Assembly (NCBI GenBank): GCA_964483245.1
Contig: CAZABP010000022.1
Location: forward strand, 18,360 to 82,359
Origin: CAZABP01 sp964483245
GTDB taxonomy: Bacteria; Planctomycetota; UBA1135; UBA2386
DNA length: 64,000 nucleotides
Direction: 5' to 3'
Positions 14,930 to 23,691 of this stretch are shown one piece after another; position 1 is the first letter of the stretch; every line of letters begins with the position of its first letter. The notes below the pieces were generated by a model. It was not told the origin of the DNA, searched no databases, and saw only the letters and a list, made by a program, of their open reading frames with translations. The translations under genes and the position numbers were made by a program.

Positions 14930-17253
14930 CCGCCACCTCCGCGCAGGATCGAGCCGTACGCGAGCGCGTGGACGACGTGCACGATGACCAGCAGCACCAT
15001 CAACGCGGCGACCCAGCGGTGGACGTAGCGCCACGTTGCGAGCAGCGCGCGCAGGTCCTCGTAGTGCGCCGCCATGACGGCGAGCCAGTGGGCTTCCCGC
15101 GCGAGCTGCACGGTCTCGCGGATCTGCGGCTCCGGCACGCCGTCGCGGCGACCGGTCGCCGCCAGCTCCCGCAGCAGCTTGCGCAACGAGCGTTGCATGC
15201 CGAGCAGGCCGAGCAGCCGGCCGACGAACGAAGTCCGCCATTGCCGCTGGTGCAGCAGCGCGTCGATCCGCTCCCGCGCGAGCTGGCGGAAGCGCGCCTG
15301 CTCGCGATCCCAGTCGGCCGACGCACGGCCGAGCTTCGCCCGCACCTCGGCCAGCGCGAGCTCACGCCCGTTCGTCGCCCGTGGCACGTACGCATAGAAG
15401 TACCGCCCGATCGCGCCGCTGACGAACAGCACGACGAGACCCCAGAACGCGTGCCCGCCCGGCGTATCGCGCGGATTCATCGCCGCATGCAGCAGCGCGC
15501 ACAGCAGCGCGAGCGTGCCGGTCGCGACGTGCACGCTCATCCAGGCCTGCAAGGACCCGAGCCGCACGCGCAGCCGCGGCGAGCGGCGCACCAGATACGC
15601 GAGGTTCATCACGATCAACACGACCGCGAAGATTCCGAGCCACAGCCCAAGCCCGTCACCGGGCCGCAGCCAGGTGTGCTTCTCGCTGGTCGCGCGTTCG
15701 ACCTGCGCACCGGCGTAGTAATCGAAGTGCCACAACGCCCAGGTCAGCGCGCCGAGCGACAGCACGAATCCCGCGCCGAGCGCACGCATCAGCCCGGTGC
15801 CTTGTGCTTCGGTCGCCGGCGCCTTTGGCCGCAGCTCCGGATCGAACGAGACCCCGCTCTGCTCGAGCAGTTCGAACGGGGCGATCCCGCCGATCATCAC
15901 GAACACGTCGTCGTTCGGCAGCCGCATCCGCCGCAGGCCCTGCGGAGTCTGCACGTCCAGCTCGACGGCGTCGGGGCGGATCGCGACGACTTCGCTGTGG
16001 AACACGATCTTCAGCCGGCCGGCGGCGAGATCGCGCTGCACCCGCTCCTGGTTCTTGGTGCGGATCCGGAACAGCTCCGCCTTGCGGTACGACAGCGTGA
16101 CCTGGTTGCCCGGCTGCTCGGCCAGCGCCAGCGCCGCCTCCACCGCGCTGTCACCGCCGCCGACGACGAGGATCCGCCGGCCGGTGAACGAGTGCGCATC
16201 GAGCAGCGAGTACGCGACCTTCGGCAGCTCCTCGCCCGGGACCCCGAGCAGCCGCGGCACGCCGCGCCGCCCGATCGCCAGGCAGACGTGACGCGCCGCC
16301 CAACGTTGCGTCACCGGGCCGGGGCCGCGTGCAGCGGTGCCGGGCCGTGCGGCAGCGGCGCCGGCCGCGACCCCTACGGCTTCGCGGCGCGCCGCCTCGT
16401 GGTGCACTTCCGCGCGAACCTCGAAGCCACCCTGCCCGTCCGCGAGCAGCCCGGTGAACACCTGCCCGTATTCGACCGGCAGCTCGTGCTCCGCCGCGAT
16501 CCGCTGCCAGAGCTCGATCAGCTCCTCCTTGGTGTAGGTCGGGCGATCGAGCGCGCCGCCGAGCGGCAGCTCGACCGGCATCGTCAACACCAGCTTGCGG
16601 CGCGGGTACTTCGCGACCGTGCCGCCGAGCCACTGCTCCTGTTCGAGCGCGATCGCGCGCAGGCCCAGGCGTCTGGCTTCGAGCAGGCACGCGATTCCGG
16701 CCGGTCCGGCACCGACGACGACGAGATCGAACCGCTCGTCGCCAGGGATCGGCTCGGCGGCGACGCGACGTGCGACCTCGGCCGCGACCGCGGTGCCCTG
16801 CTCGACCGCGCTCTTGATCAACGCATGCGCGGTCACCTCGCCGGCGAGGAACAGCCCGGGCGAGCCGATCGCTTCGAGGCTCTCGTCGAGGACCGGGACG
16901 TCGCGCCGCGTCTCGAGGTTCGTCAGCGTGACCGTGATTGCGCCGACCGGACACTCCCGTTCGCACTCGGCGACGCCGACGCAGCGCGCCGGATTGACGA
17001 CGGCGGCCTGCCCGTGCACGAGCGCCAGCACGCCTTCCTCCGGACAGACCTGCACGCACGTGCCGCAGCCGAGGCAGCGCGAGAGGTCGATCGTCGGGTG
17101 CTGCAGCTTCGTCTCGGCGCCGCCGAGCTCGTGCGAGCGATCGCGTTCGGCGACCGACTTCGCCATCCGGCGCAGGTCGGTCCGGCGCGCCCACACGCTC
17201 AGGAACGCGATCCCGAGCGCGAAGACGAGCGTCAGCAGCAGGCTCCAGCTCAT
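14926..17253 (-). CDS. Ferredoxin-FAD/NAD(P) oxidoreductase fused to dihaem cytochrome b
   Basis: This single 775-aa chain has four parts. An N-terminal membrane helix comes first (about residues 3-22). A ferredoxin module follows (about 50-110) with CLGCGTCVQVCP and then CVGVAECERECP; the second set lacks one Cys, as in [3Fe-4S] sites. A two-dinucleotide flavoprotein (about 165-495) has VVVGAGPAGIACLLEARR for FAD and ILVVGGGDSAVEAALALA for NAD(P). The C-terminus has about five membrane helices. Two of these carry H-X13-H pairs (SVHVATG to LLHAAM, and YVHRW to IVHVVHA), the ligand spacing of transmembrane dihaem cytochromes b. No redox-active CXXC disulfide is seen. It could pass electrons between NAD(P)H or ferredoxin, flavin, two haems b and the 23-haem cytochrome. 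The direction and true substrates are unknown. Confidence 0.85.
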   Translation of the reverse strand: MSWSLLLTLVFALGIAFLSVWARRTDLRRMAKSVAERDRSHELGGAETKLQHPTIDLSRCLGCGTCVQVCPEEGVLALVHGQAAVVNPARCVGVAECERECPVGAITVTLTNLETRRDVPVLDESLEAIGSPGLFLAGEVTAHALIKSAVEQGTAVAAEVARRVAAEPIPGDERFDLVVVGAGPAGIACLLEARRLGLRAIALEQEQWLGGTVAKYPRRKLVLTMPVELPLGGALDRPTYTKEELIELWQRIAAEHELPVEYGQVFTGLLADGQGGFEVRAEVHHEAARREAVGVAAGAAAARPGTAARGPGPVTQRWAARHVCLAIGRRGVPRLLGVPGEELPKVAYSLLDAHSFTGRRILVVGGGDSAVEAALALAEQPGNQVTLSYRKAELFRIRTKNQERVQRDLAAGRLKIVFHSEVVAIRPDAVELDVQTPQGLRRMRLPNDDVFVMIGGIAPFELLEQSGVSFDPELRPKAPATEAQGTGLMRALGAGFVLSLGALTWALWHFDYYAGAQVERATSEKHTWLRPGDGLGLWLGIFAVVLIVMNLAYLVRRSPRLRVRLGSLQAWMSVHVATGTLALLCALLHAAMNPRDTPGGHAFWGLVVLFVSGAIGRYFYAYVPRATNGRELALAEVRAKLGRASADWDREQARFRQLARERIDALLHQRQWRTSFVGRLLGLLGMQRSLRKLLRELAATGRRDGVPEPQIRETVQLAREAHWLAVMAAHYEDLRALLATWRYVHRWVAALMVLLVIVHVVHALAYGSILRGGGG

Positions 17254-17263
17254 CGCGTCGGTT

Positions 17264-17297
17264 CCTGCCCCGCGTGGGGGGCGCCAGCGGGGTCAGG
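17264..17297. other. Imperfect inverted repeat between the DUF2959 gene and the conduit operon
   Basis: CCTGCCCCGC (17264-17273) pairs with GCGGGGTCAGG (17287-17297) with one bulged base and a 13-nt loop. It lies downstream of the DUF2959 gene and upstream of the oxidoreductase gene, both read on the minus strand. It could terminate the first or control the second. No T tract is present. Confidence 0.35.
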
Positions 17298-17311
17298 CAG
17301 GTCGGATCACC

Positions 17312-18121
17312 TCAGCGGCGCGTGGCCGTGCTGCGCGGCGTCGTGGTCGGGTTCGGGTTCGGTTTGGGGTTCGGGTTCGGCGTCGTCTGCATCGACGGCT
17401 CCAGCGGCGCGGCGCCGGACGGCGCGGCCGGGTCCATCGTCGTCGCCGTGGCCGAGTTCGCGATGTAGTCGCGTGCCGTCTCGAGGCAGCGGTTGAACCG
17501 TGTGTCCAGCTCGAGCGACAGATCGGCGATCGCGCGGGCGTCGTCCTTGATCTCGGTCAGCGCGCCGGAGTTGAAGTCGTGGCGCAGGAAGTACGCCAGG
17601 TCGCGCGCCTGCTGGTTGAAGCTGTCGTAGCCGGCTGCGGCGCTCTTGGCGTGTGCGATCAGGCTCTGGTAGCGCTGCCAGGTCATGTCGTAGCGCGCCT
17701 GGCTGCGCCGGCGCAGCTGCAGGTTCGAGATCTCGAGCAGGTCCTGGTTCCAGTGGTCGAACACCGGCGTCGCGGCCGACTGCAGCTCGCGCACGGTGCC
17801 GTGCAACCGCTCTGCCTGCTGCTCCGACTCCTGGATCGCCCGCTGGTACTCCCCGAACGCGGCGCTCGGGTCACCCTTTGGATTCGCCGACGTCAGCGCT
17901 GCCATCAGATCGGTCGTGCTCTGAACCTTCTGCTTGCTCAGTTCCGCCTCGACGTGGACGCGCTCGACCCAGGTCATCAGCGCATCGATGCGCTCGACGG
18001 TCGGGCTCGTCGCGGGGCCGCTGCCGACCAGCCCAGAAACCCAGCTGCAGGCACCGAGGCCCGCCAGCGCAAGCACGCCGGCAGACGTCGCCAAGATCTT
18101 CGTTGCTCTCACTCTCGTCAC
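17312..18121 (-). CDS. DUF2959 family lipoprotein
   Basis: This 269-aa protein has a signal peptide and lipobox ending LAGLGAC. A helical, probably coiled-coil body follows (about residues 40-215), with segments such as VQSTTDLMAALTS and YDSFNQQARDLAYFLRHDF. The C-terminal tail is Pro/Asn/Thr-rich, including PNPNPKPNPNPTT. This fits the DUF2959 family of unknown function. The start is a GTG (18121). It lies upstream of the conduit operon on the same strand, separated by 58 bp with a hairpin, and diverges from the next lipoprotein gene. Nothing here ties it to electron transfer. Confidence 0.7.
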   Translation of the reverse strand: MTRVRATKILATSAGVLALAGLGACSWVSGLVGSGPATSPTVERIDALMTWVERVHVEAELSKQKVQSTTDLMAALTSANPKGDPSAAFGEYQRAIQESEQQAERLHGTVRELQSAATPVFDHWNQDLLEISNLQLRRRSQARYDMTWQRYQSLIAHAKSAAAGYDSFNQQARDLAYFLRHDFNSGALTEIKDDARAIADLSLELDTRFNRCLETARDYIANSATATTMDPAAPSGAAPLEPSMQTTPNPNPKPNPNPTTTPRSTATRR

Positions 18122-18252
18122 CTCGTCGTGGCCGCGGACCGGCGGGCACGGATCTCCTTCCGTCGGAACGCTTTCGGCACCTGGGCGATGCGGCCTGAAG
18201 GCCCCGGCCGATCCGGCTCAGCCGCGGGCGCCGGAACGCCGATGCAGGGCCC

Positions 18253-19305
18253 ATGGGATCGCAGTCATCGGCCTGGCTCGGGCTCCTGCTGTTGGCAGGA
18301 TGCGGGGGTGCGGAGCGGACGCACCGGATCGGCCCGCCGCGCGTCGTGCCGGGGGAGCTGAAACTCGAAGTCCCGCCGGCAGTCCGGCATGGATTCGCGA
18401 TGCAGGCACCGGATCCGGCGGCGTCGGCGCAGGCTTCGCTCGCCTACGACCTGCCACCGGGCTGGGTCACCGGCGCGCCGGGCGGGATGCGGATGCTGAG
18501 TTTCACGGCACCGGGGGGCATCGACGTGTCGGTGACCTCGCTCGGCGGCGCGGGCGGTGGGCTCGCAGCGAATCTCGACCGTTGGCGCGAACAGCTCGGA
18601 CTCGCACCACTGACGCCGGCGGAGCTGGCGGCGTTGCCGCGTCGCACGGTGCTCGGCAGCGACGACGCGGTCGCGATCGACTTCCGCGGCGCCTGGCGCG
18701 GCGGCGGTCAGGAGATCGCGCAGGCGCGGATGCTTGGCATCGTCGTGACGCAGCCGGGTGGCACGCTGTTCGTCAAGGCCGTTGGGGCCGCGACCGCCGT
18801 CGATGCACAGGTGCGCGCATTCGACGCGTTCGTCGCGAGCCTGCGGCCGGCGACGGCGGCCGCACCTGCGGCTCCGGGTGGTGCTGCGGCGCCGCCGGCG
18901 ACGGGCGGTGATCTCGCGTGGAGCGTGCCCTCGGGCTGGACCAGTGAACCGGGCGCGGCGATGCGCGCGGTCACGCTGCGGCCGGGCGGAGATCGGGAGC
19001 TCGATGCCTATGTCGTCGTGCTCAGCGGCGCGGCCGGTGGCGTCGCCGCAAACCTCGACCGTTGGCGCGAGCAGCTCGGGCTGCCGAAGCTGACGCAGGC
19101 CGAGCGTGATGCGCTGCCGAGCATCGACATGCTCGGCGCGCCGGCGCCGCTGTTCTTCGCCGAGAACGGCAAGCTCGCCGTGCTCGGGACGGTCGCGCGG
19201 CTCGGGCAGGACAGCCTGTTCGTCAAGCTGGTCGGACCGGCCACGAAGGTGCCGCAGCATCGCGATGCGTTCGTGCGGTTCTGCCAGAGCTTGGTGCTGC
19301 GATGA
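18253..19305 (+). CDS. Lipoprotein with two tandem copies of the same domain, coupled to ccsBA
   Basis: This 350-aa protein has a lipoprotein signal (LGLLLLAGC). Two homologous domains of about 125 residues follow (roughly 65-190 and 215-345). Both open with a PPGW/PSGW phrase and both contain ANLDRWREQLGL followed by LTPAELAALP or LTQAERDALP. I do not recognise a named function. Its stop overlaps the start of the cytochrome c maturation gene (ATGA), so the two are translationally coupled. It could be an accessory envelope factor for haem or apocytochrome handling, or simply share a promoter with ccsBA. An Ala/Pro/Gly linker joins the domains. Confidence 0.65.
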   Translation: MGSQSSAWLGLLLLAGCGGAERTHRIGPPRVVPGELKLEVPPAVRHGFAMQAPDPAASAQASLAYDLPPGWVTGAPGGMRMLSFTAPGGIDVSVTSLGGAGGGLAANLDRWREQLGLAPLTPAELAALPRRTVLGSDDAVAIDFRGAWRGGGQEIAQARMLGIVVTQPGGTLFVKAVGAATAVDAQVRAFDAFVASLRPATAAAPAAPGGAAAPPATGGDLAWSVPSGWTSEPGAAMRAVTLRPGGDRELDAYVVVLSGAAGGVAANLDRWREQLGLPKLTQAERDALPSIDMLGAPAPLFFAENGKLAVLGTVARLGQDSLFVKLVGPATKVPQHRDAFVRFCQSLVLR

Positions 19306-22300
19306 GTTGGCTGCTGCAAGGATTCGCGGTGCTCGCGTCGTATCGGCTGGCGTTCGTCTGCCTGGCCGGGCTGTTCGTGACGACCTGGCTCGGAACGCTG
19401 TACCAGGTCGACCACGGGCTGTGGGCGGCGCAGTGGGCGTACTTCGAATCGTGGCTGCTGTGGCAGCGGCTCGGGGATCTGTTCGTTGGCAGCGGGATGC
19501 CGGCGTGGCTCGACGACAGCAGGCTCGCGCTGCCGTTGCCGGGCGGGATGCTGTGGATGTCGCTGCTCGGCGTCAGTCTCGTCTGCGGCGGCTTCGTGCG
19601 GCTGTTGCGCTCGATGCGCGGTGGCGCGCGGCTGATCCCACGCGCCGGCGTGTTGGTCGTGCACTGCGGGATCGCGCTGCTGTTGATGGCTGGCTGGGTG
19701 CGGTTCGCGCAGGCCAGCGAGGGTTCGATCACGCTGACCGAGGGGCAGACGGCACGCAGCTATGCCAGCTTCCACGACTGGGAGCTCGTCGTCGCGCGGC
19801 AGGTCGGCGATGGCGAGGTCGAAGAGCACCTGATCCCGGGCGCGCGGTTCCTGGACCTGGAGGACGGCGAGCAGGCGGAGTTCGTCTCCGACCTGCTGCC
19901 GTTCCGGATCGTCGTCGTGCAGGCGGCGCGCAACAGCGACGTGCGCCGGCACGGCGGTGAGTTCCTGCTGCGGCGCAAGCTCCCGCTGGCGGAGAACGAG
20001 CGCAACATGGCTGGTTGCGTGGTCGCGCTGCGCGATGCGAGCGGCGGTGAGCTGCGCGGCGTGCTGTGCGGCACCGACACCGCACCGTGGACGGTCGGCA
20101 TCGGTGACGAACGCTGGGCGCTGGCGCTGCGCAAGGAGACCTGGCCGCTGCCGTTCGCGTTGCGGCTGGAGGACTTCACGGCGGAGATGCACCCTGGCAC
20201 GACGAAACCGAAAGCCTTCCGCAGCGATGTCACGGTGCGGACCGCTGCCGGCGAACGACGTACCAGGATCGAGATGAACGAGCCGCTGCGGCTCGGCGAC
20301 GTCGTCGTGTACCAGAGCACCTGGGGTCAACAGGGAGGGATGCCGGGGGCGCCGCTGTTCTCCGGGTTCCAGGTCGTGCGCAATCCGGCGGATCAATGGC
20401 CGCTGTACGGCTGCATCCTGATCGCGCTCGGGATGCTGCTCGCGTTCGGTTGGACGCTGGTGCGGTTCCTGACGCGCGAGACGTCGCGGGTCCGCGGCGC
20501 CGGTGCACTGCTGCTGGCCGGCGTGTTCGCCGCGCCATTGAGCACGCAGGCGCAGGAACCGCGCGCGCAGCCGTGGCCGGCCGCGGCGCTCGAGCATTGC
20601 GCGCGGCTGCCGGTGCAGGAGGACGGCCGCGTCAAGCCGCTGTTGACGCACGTCTCGTATCTGCTGCTGCGGATCAACGGCAAGCGCACGGTCAGCCTCG
20701 GTGCCGACCCGAGGTTCGGCGCCGCGGCCGGTGCGTCGCTCGACCCGGTTGCGTGGGCGCTCGACGTGCTGCTGTTCCCCGAGCAGGCGGACCTCTACCC
20801 GGTGTTCCAGGTGCAGACCAGCGAGGTGATCGATGCGATCGGCCTCGAGCACGACGGCAAGCGCAAGCGCGACCGGTACTCGTTCGCGGAGCTGCGCCCC
20901 GGTCTGCCGCAGTTGCTGGCACTCGCACAGCGGTTCGAGCGGATCGCCGAGAAGGACCGCTCCGGGATCGAGCAACAGCTCGTGATGCTGGCGCGCAACA
21001 TCGCCGACTACGACCGGCTGGCGCGTTCGCTGGATGCTGCCCGGCTGCGGTTCCAGCCCGAAGGGGACGCGACGCTGCTTGCGCTGCTGGGCGGCCGCAG
21101 CGAGCTGCGGTTCTCGGAGCTGCTGCCGCATTGGCCGGCGCTGCAGACGGCGCGCGAGCAGAGCGCGGGCGCCAAGCGCTGGATCGCGCAGGCGCAGGGG
21201 ATCGGCCGCGACGATGGCCTGCTGCACGTGCTGCCGCCACCGGATCCGGCGCAGGCTGCGTGGTTGCTGCCGGCCGATCTCGTGCGCGAGCATGCCCCGC
21301 CGGTCGCCGAGCCGGTGCTGGCGCTGCTGGCGCTGTTCGAGGAGCTGGTCGATGCGCGGCAGCAGCCGGCCCGGTTCGCTGCGGTCGCCGGCAGGCTGGA
21401 CGAGGCGCTGCACGCGCAGCTGCGCGCGCGCGGCGAAGGCGCGAAGCTCGACCTCGAAGTCTCCTATCTGCAGGCGGACTGGTGCTGGCGCGCGCTGCTC
21501 GCGTTCGGACTCGCGCTGGTCGTGACCGCGGTCTCCTGGCTGCGACCGCGCAGCCGCCTGCTCGGCGGTGCGGCCTGGCTCGCGACGCTGCTCGGCGCCG
21601 GCCTGCTGGTGACCGGCATCGTGATCCGCTGCATCCTGCGCGATCGGCCGCCGATCAGCGGGCTCTACGAGACGATCCTGTTCGTGACCGCGGCGATCGT
21701 GCTGACCGGGCTCGTCGTCGAGCGGTTCTGGCGCCGCCGCGTGCTGTTGTCGCTGGCGGCTCTGCTCGGGTTCGCCGGGATGTTCCTGGCCGGACGGTTC
21801 GAAGCGAGCGAAGCACGCGACACGATGCCGACGCTGCAGGCCGTGCTCGACACGAACTTCTGGCTCGCGACGCACGTCACGGTCATCAACCTCGGCTACG
21901 CCGGTGCATTGCTCGCCGGCTTCCTGGCGCACCTGTATCTGCTGCGCGGGCGGCGGCGCGATCCGGCGTTCAGCGCCGCGATCGCACGCGCGACGTACGG
22001 CACGCTGTGCTTCGCGACGTTGTTCACGACCGTCGGCACGATCCTCGGCGGGATCTGGGCGAACGATTCGTGGGGCCGGTTCTGGGGTTGGGATCCCAAG
22101 GAGAACGGCGCGCTGATGATCGTGCTGTGGAACCTGATGATCCTGCACGGGCGGCTCGGCGGGATCGTCCGCGAGCACGGGATCGCGATGCTGGCGGTCG
22201 CCGGCAACGTGGTCGTCGTGTTCTCCTGGTTCCACACCAACCTGCTCGGCGTGGGGTTGCACAGCTACGGGTTCGCGAGCGGGCTGAGCCTGGCGGTCTG

Positions 22301-22403
22301 GACGTTCTATGCGCTCGAGGTGGGAGTCCTGGTCGCCGCGCAGATCCTGCATGTCCGGGCGCGTGCATTGGCCTCCGTCGACCCGGCCGCAGCCGCTGGC
22401 TAA
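19302..22403 (+). CDS. System II cytochrome c maturation protein, ResB-CcsA fusion (CcsBA)
   Basis: This 1033-aa membrane protein combines both halves of the System II haem-lyase. The N-terminal ResB-like part (about residues 1-390) has three helices and a large periplasmic domain. After a periplasmic stretch (about 400-700) comes a CcsA/CcmF-type part with the WWD-like motif region NDSWGRFWGWDPKENGALM near residue 925 and conserved His in HVTVINLGYAG and WFHTNLLGVG. It exports haem and attaches it to CXXCH motifs. That capacity is needed in quantity for the 11-, 7- and 23-haem proteins encoded nearby. It overlaps the preceding lipoprotein gene by 4 nt. Natural fusions of this kind are known in other bacteria. 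Confidence 0.9.
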   Translation: MSWLLQGFAVLASYRLAFVCLAGLFVTTWLGTLYQVDHGLWAAQWAYFESWLLWQRLGDLFVGSGMPAWLDDSRLALPLPGGMLWMSLLGVSLVCGGFVRLLRSMRGGARLIPRAGVLVVHCGIALLLMAGWVRFAQASEGSITLTEGQTARSYASFHDWELVVARQVGDGEVEEHLIPGARFLDLEDGEQAEFVSDLLPFRIVVVQAARNSDVRRHGGEFLLRRKLPLAENERNMAGCVVALRDASGGELRGVLCGTDTAPWTVGIGDERWALALRKETWPLPFALRLEDFTAEMHPGTTKPKAFRSDVTVRTAAGERRTRIEMNEPLRLGDVVVYQSTWGQQGGMPGAPLFSGFQVVRNPADQWPLYGCILIALGMLLAFGWTLVRFLTRETSRVRGAGALLLAGVFAAPLSTQAQEPRAQPWPAAALEHCARLPVQEDGRVKPLLTHVSYLLLRINGKRTVSLGADPRFGAAAGASLDPVAWALDVLLFPEQADLYPVFQVQTSEVIDAIGLEHDGKRKRDRYSFAELRPGLPQLLALAQRFERIAEKDRSGIEQQLVMLARNIADYDRLARSLDAARLRFQPEGDATLLALLGGRSELRFSELLPHWPALQTAREQSAGAKRWIAQAQGIGRDDGLLHVLPPPDPAQAAWLLPADLVREHAPPVAEPVLALLALFEELVDARQQPARFAAVAGRLDEALHAQLRARGEGAKLDLEVSYLQADWCWRALLAFGLALVVTAVSWLRPRSRLLGGAAWLATLLGAGLLVTGIVIRCILRDRPPISGLYETILFVTAAIVLTGLVVERFWRRRVLLSLAALLGFAGMFLAGRFEASEARDTMPTLQAVLDTNFWLATHVTVINLGYAGALLAGFLAHLYLLRGRRRDPAFSAAIARATYGTLCFATLFTTVGTILGGIWANDSWGRFWGWDPKENGALMIVLWNLMILHGRLGGIVREHGIAMLAVAGNVVVVFSWFHTNLLGVGLHSYGFASGLSLAVWTFYALEVGVLVAAQILHVRARALASVDPAAAAG

Positions 22404-22415
22404 CTTCGTCCGGCG

Positions 22416-23684
22416 ATGCCCGACGAGGACCTGCTCGAGCTGTTCTGGTCGTTCGCGATCGCGCTGTCGATCGGCGCGCTGATCGGTCTCGAACGGGAGA
22501 AGAAGAAGGAGGGGGACAAGGGGTTCGCGACCGGTGGGCTGCGCACGTTCATCCTGTATGCGCTCGCCGGCGCGCTCGGCGCGCTGCTGACCAAGGAACT
22601 CGCCTCCCCGTGGCCGCTGACCGCCACGATCCTGGCCGTCGCGGCGATCGTCCTGGCCGGCTACCTGCTGCACTCGAAGCTGGCCGCCGGCCAGTTCGGC
22701 CTGACGACCGAGCTCGCTGCGATCGTCACCTGCCTGCTCGCTGCGGTTGCGGTGCTCGGTCAGGCGGAGATTGCCGTCGCGACCGCCGTCGCAGTCTCCG
22801 CACTGCTGTGGATGAAGGCCCCGCTGCACGGCGCCGTCGCGAAGCTCGGCTCGCAGGACATCTACGCCGGGCTGAAGCTGCTGTTCGCGACGTTCGTCGT
22901 GCTGCCGCTGCTGCCGGACGAGCCGATCGATCCGTGGGAGGCGTGGAATCCGCACAAGCTCTGGCTGCTGGTCGTGCTGATCTCGAGCCTGTCGCTGGTC
23001 GGCTACGTCGCCGTGCGCGCGCTCGGCGACACCCGCGGGACGCTGCTGACCGGGATCGCCGGCGGCCTCGTCTCGTCGACGGCGATCACGCTGGCGTTCT
23101 CCAAGCAGTCCGCCGATTCGCCGCAATCGGCACCGTCGCTGGCGAGCGGCATCCTGCTGGCCTGGACCATCATGTGCGTGCGCGTGCTGGTCGAGATCGC
23201 GATCGTGCATCCGCCGCTGCTCGGTCCGGCCGCGATCCCGATCGGTGCGATGGGTCTCGTCGCGGCCGGCTTCGCCGGGTTCAAGATCTGGCGGCAGGCG
23301 AAGGATTCTGCGCCGAGCCCGGAGGTTCCGCTGCGCACCCCGTTCAGCCTGATCGCGGCGATCAAGTTCGCGGGGCTGTTCGCCGCGGTGTTGCTGGTCG
23401 TCAAGCTGACGCAGAAGTACCTGCCCGGCGGCAGCGTCTACGTCGTGGCCGGCCTGGCCGGCACGACCCACGTCGATGCGATCACGCTGTCGATGGCCGG
23501 GGATGCGCAGAGCAGCGGGAATCTCGGCGTCGCGGTGACCGCGATCACGATCGCGACGATCGCGAACACGCTGGTGAAGACCGGGATGACGGTCGGACTC
23601 GGGAGCGCGGAGCTGCGCAAGCACATGTTGATCGCCGGCCCGGCGATCGCGGCGGCGGGGATCGTGGCGCTGGTCGTGAGTTGA
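22416..23684 (+). CDS. MgtC/DUF4010 family integral membrane protein
   Basis: This 422-aa protein has about 12 hydrophobic segments. The N-terminal third (about residues 1-150) matches MgtC/SapB, with ALSIGALIGLERE and GGLRTFILYALAGALGAL. The remainder matches DUF4010, for example GGLVSSTAITLAFSKQSAD and ALAGTTHVDAITLS-like text near 350. Its transport or regulatory role is not established; the MgtC domain is linked to Mg2+ stress in other bacteria. The ATG follows the ccsBA stop by 12 bp. The stop TAACTT itself resembles the -10 elements seen elsewhere, 9 nt before this ATG, so it may have its own leaderless message. Confidence 0.82.
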   Translation: MPDEDLLELFWSFAIALSIGALIGLEREKKKEGDKGFATGGLRTFILYALAGALGALLTKELASPWPLTATILAVAAIVLAGYLLHSKLAAGQFGLTTELAAIVTCLLAAVAVLGQAEIAVATAVAVSALLWMKAPLHGAVAKLGSQDIYAGLKLLFATFVVLPLLPDEPIDPWEAWNPHKLWLLVVLISSLSLVGYVAVRALGDTRGTLLTGIAGGLVSSTAITLAFSKQSADSPQSAPSLASGILLAWTIMCVRVLVEIAIVHPPLLGPAAIPIGAMGLVAAGFAGFKIWRQAKDSAPSPEVPLRTPFSLIAAIKFAGLFAAVLLVVKLTQKYLPGGSVYVVAGLAGTTHVDAITLSMAGDAQSSGNLGVAVTAITIATIANTLVKTGMTVGLGSAELRKHMLIAGPAIAAAGIVALVVS

Positions 23685-23691
23685 TCCGCCC

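Noticed and set aside
14929..15241. An N-terminal extension of the 23-haem protein to 15241
   Set aside because: The extra 104 codons are arginine-rich and overlap the C-terminal helices of the oxidoreductase. The ATG at 14929 has a ribosome site and a normal membrane anchor.
17312..17420. The PNPNPKPNPNP run of the DUF2959 gene as a phase-variable repeat
   Set aside because: The DNA under it varies between codons and is not a pure short tandem repeat, so slippage is unlikely.
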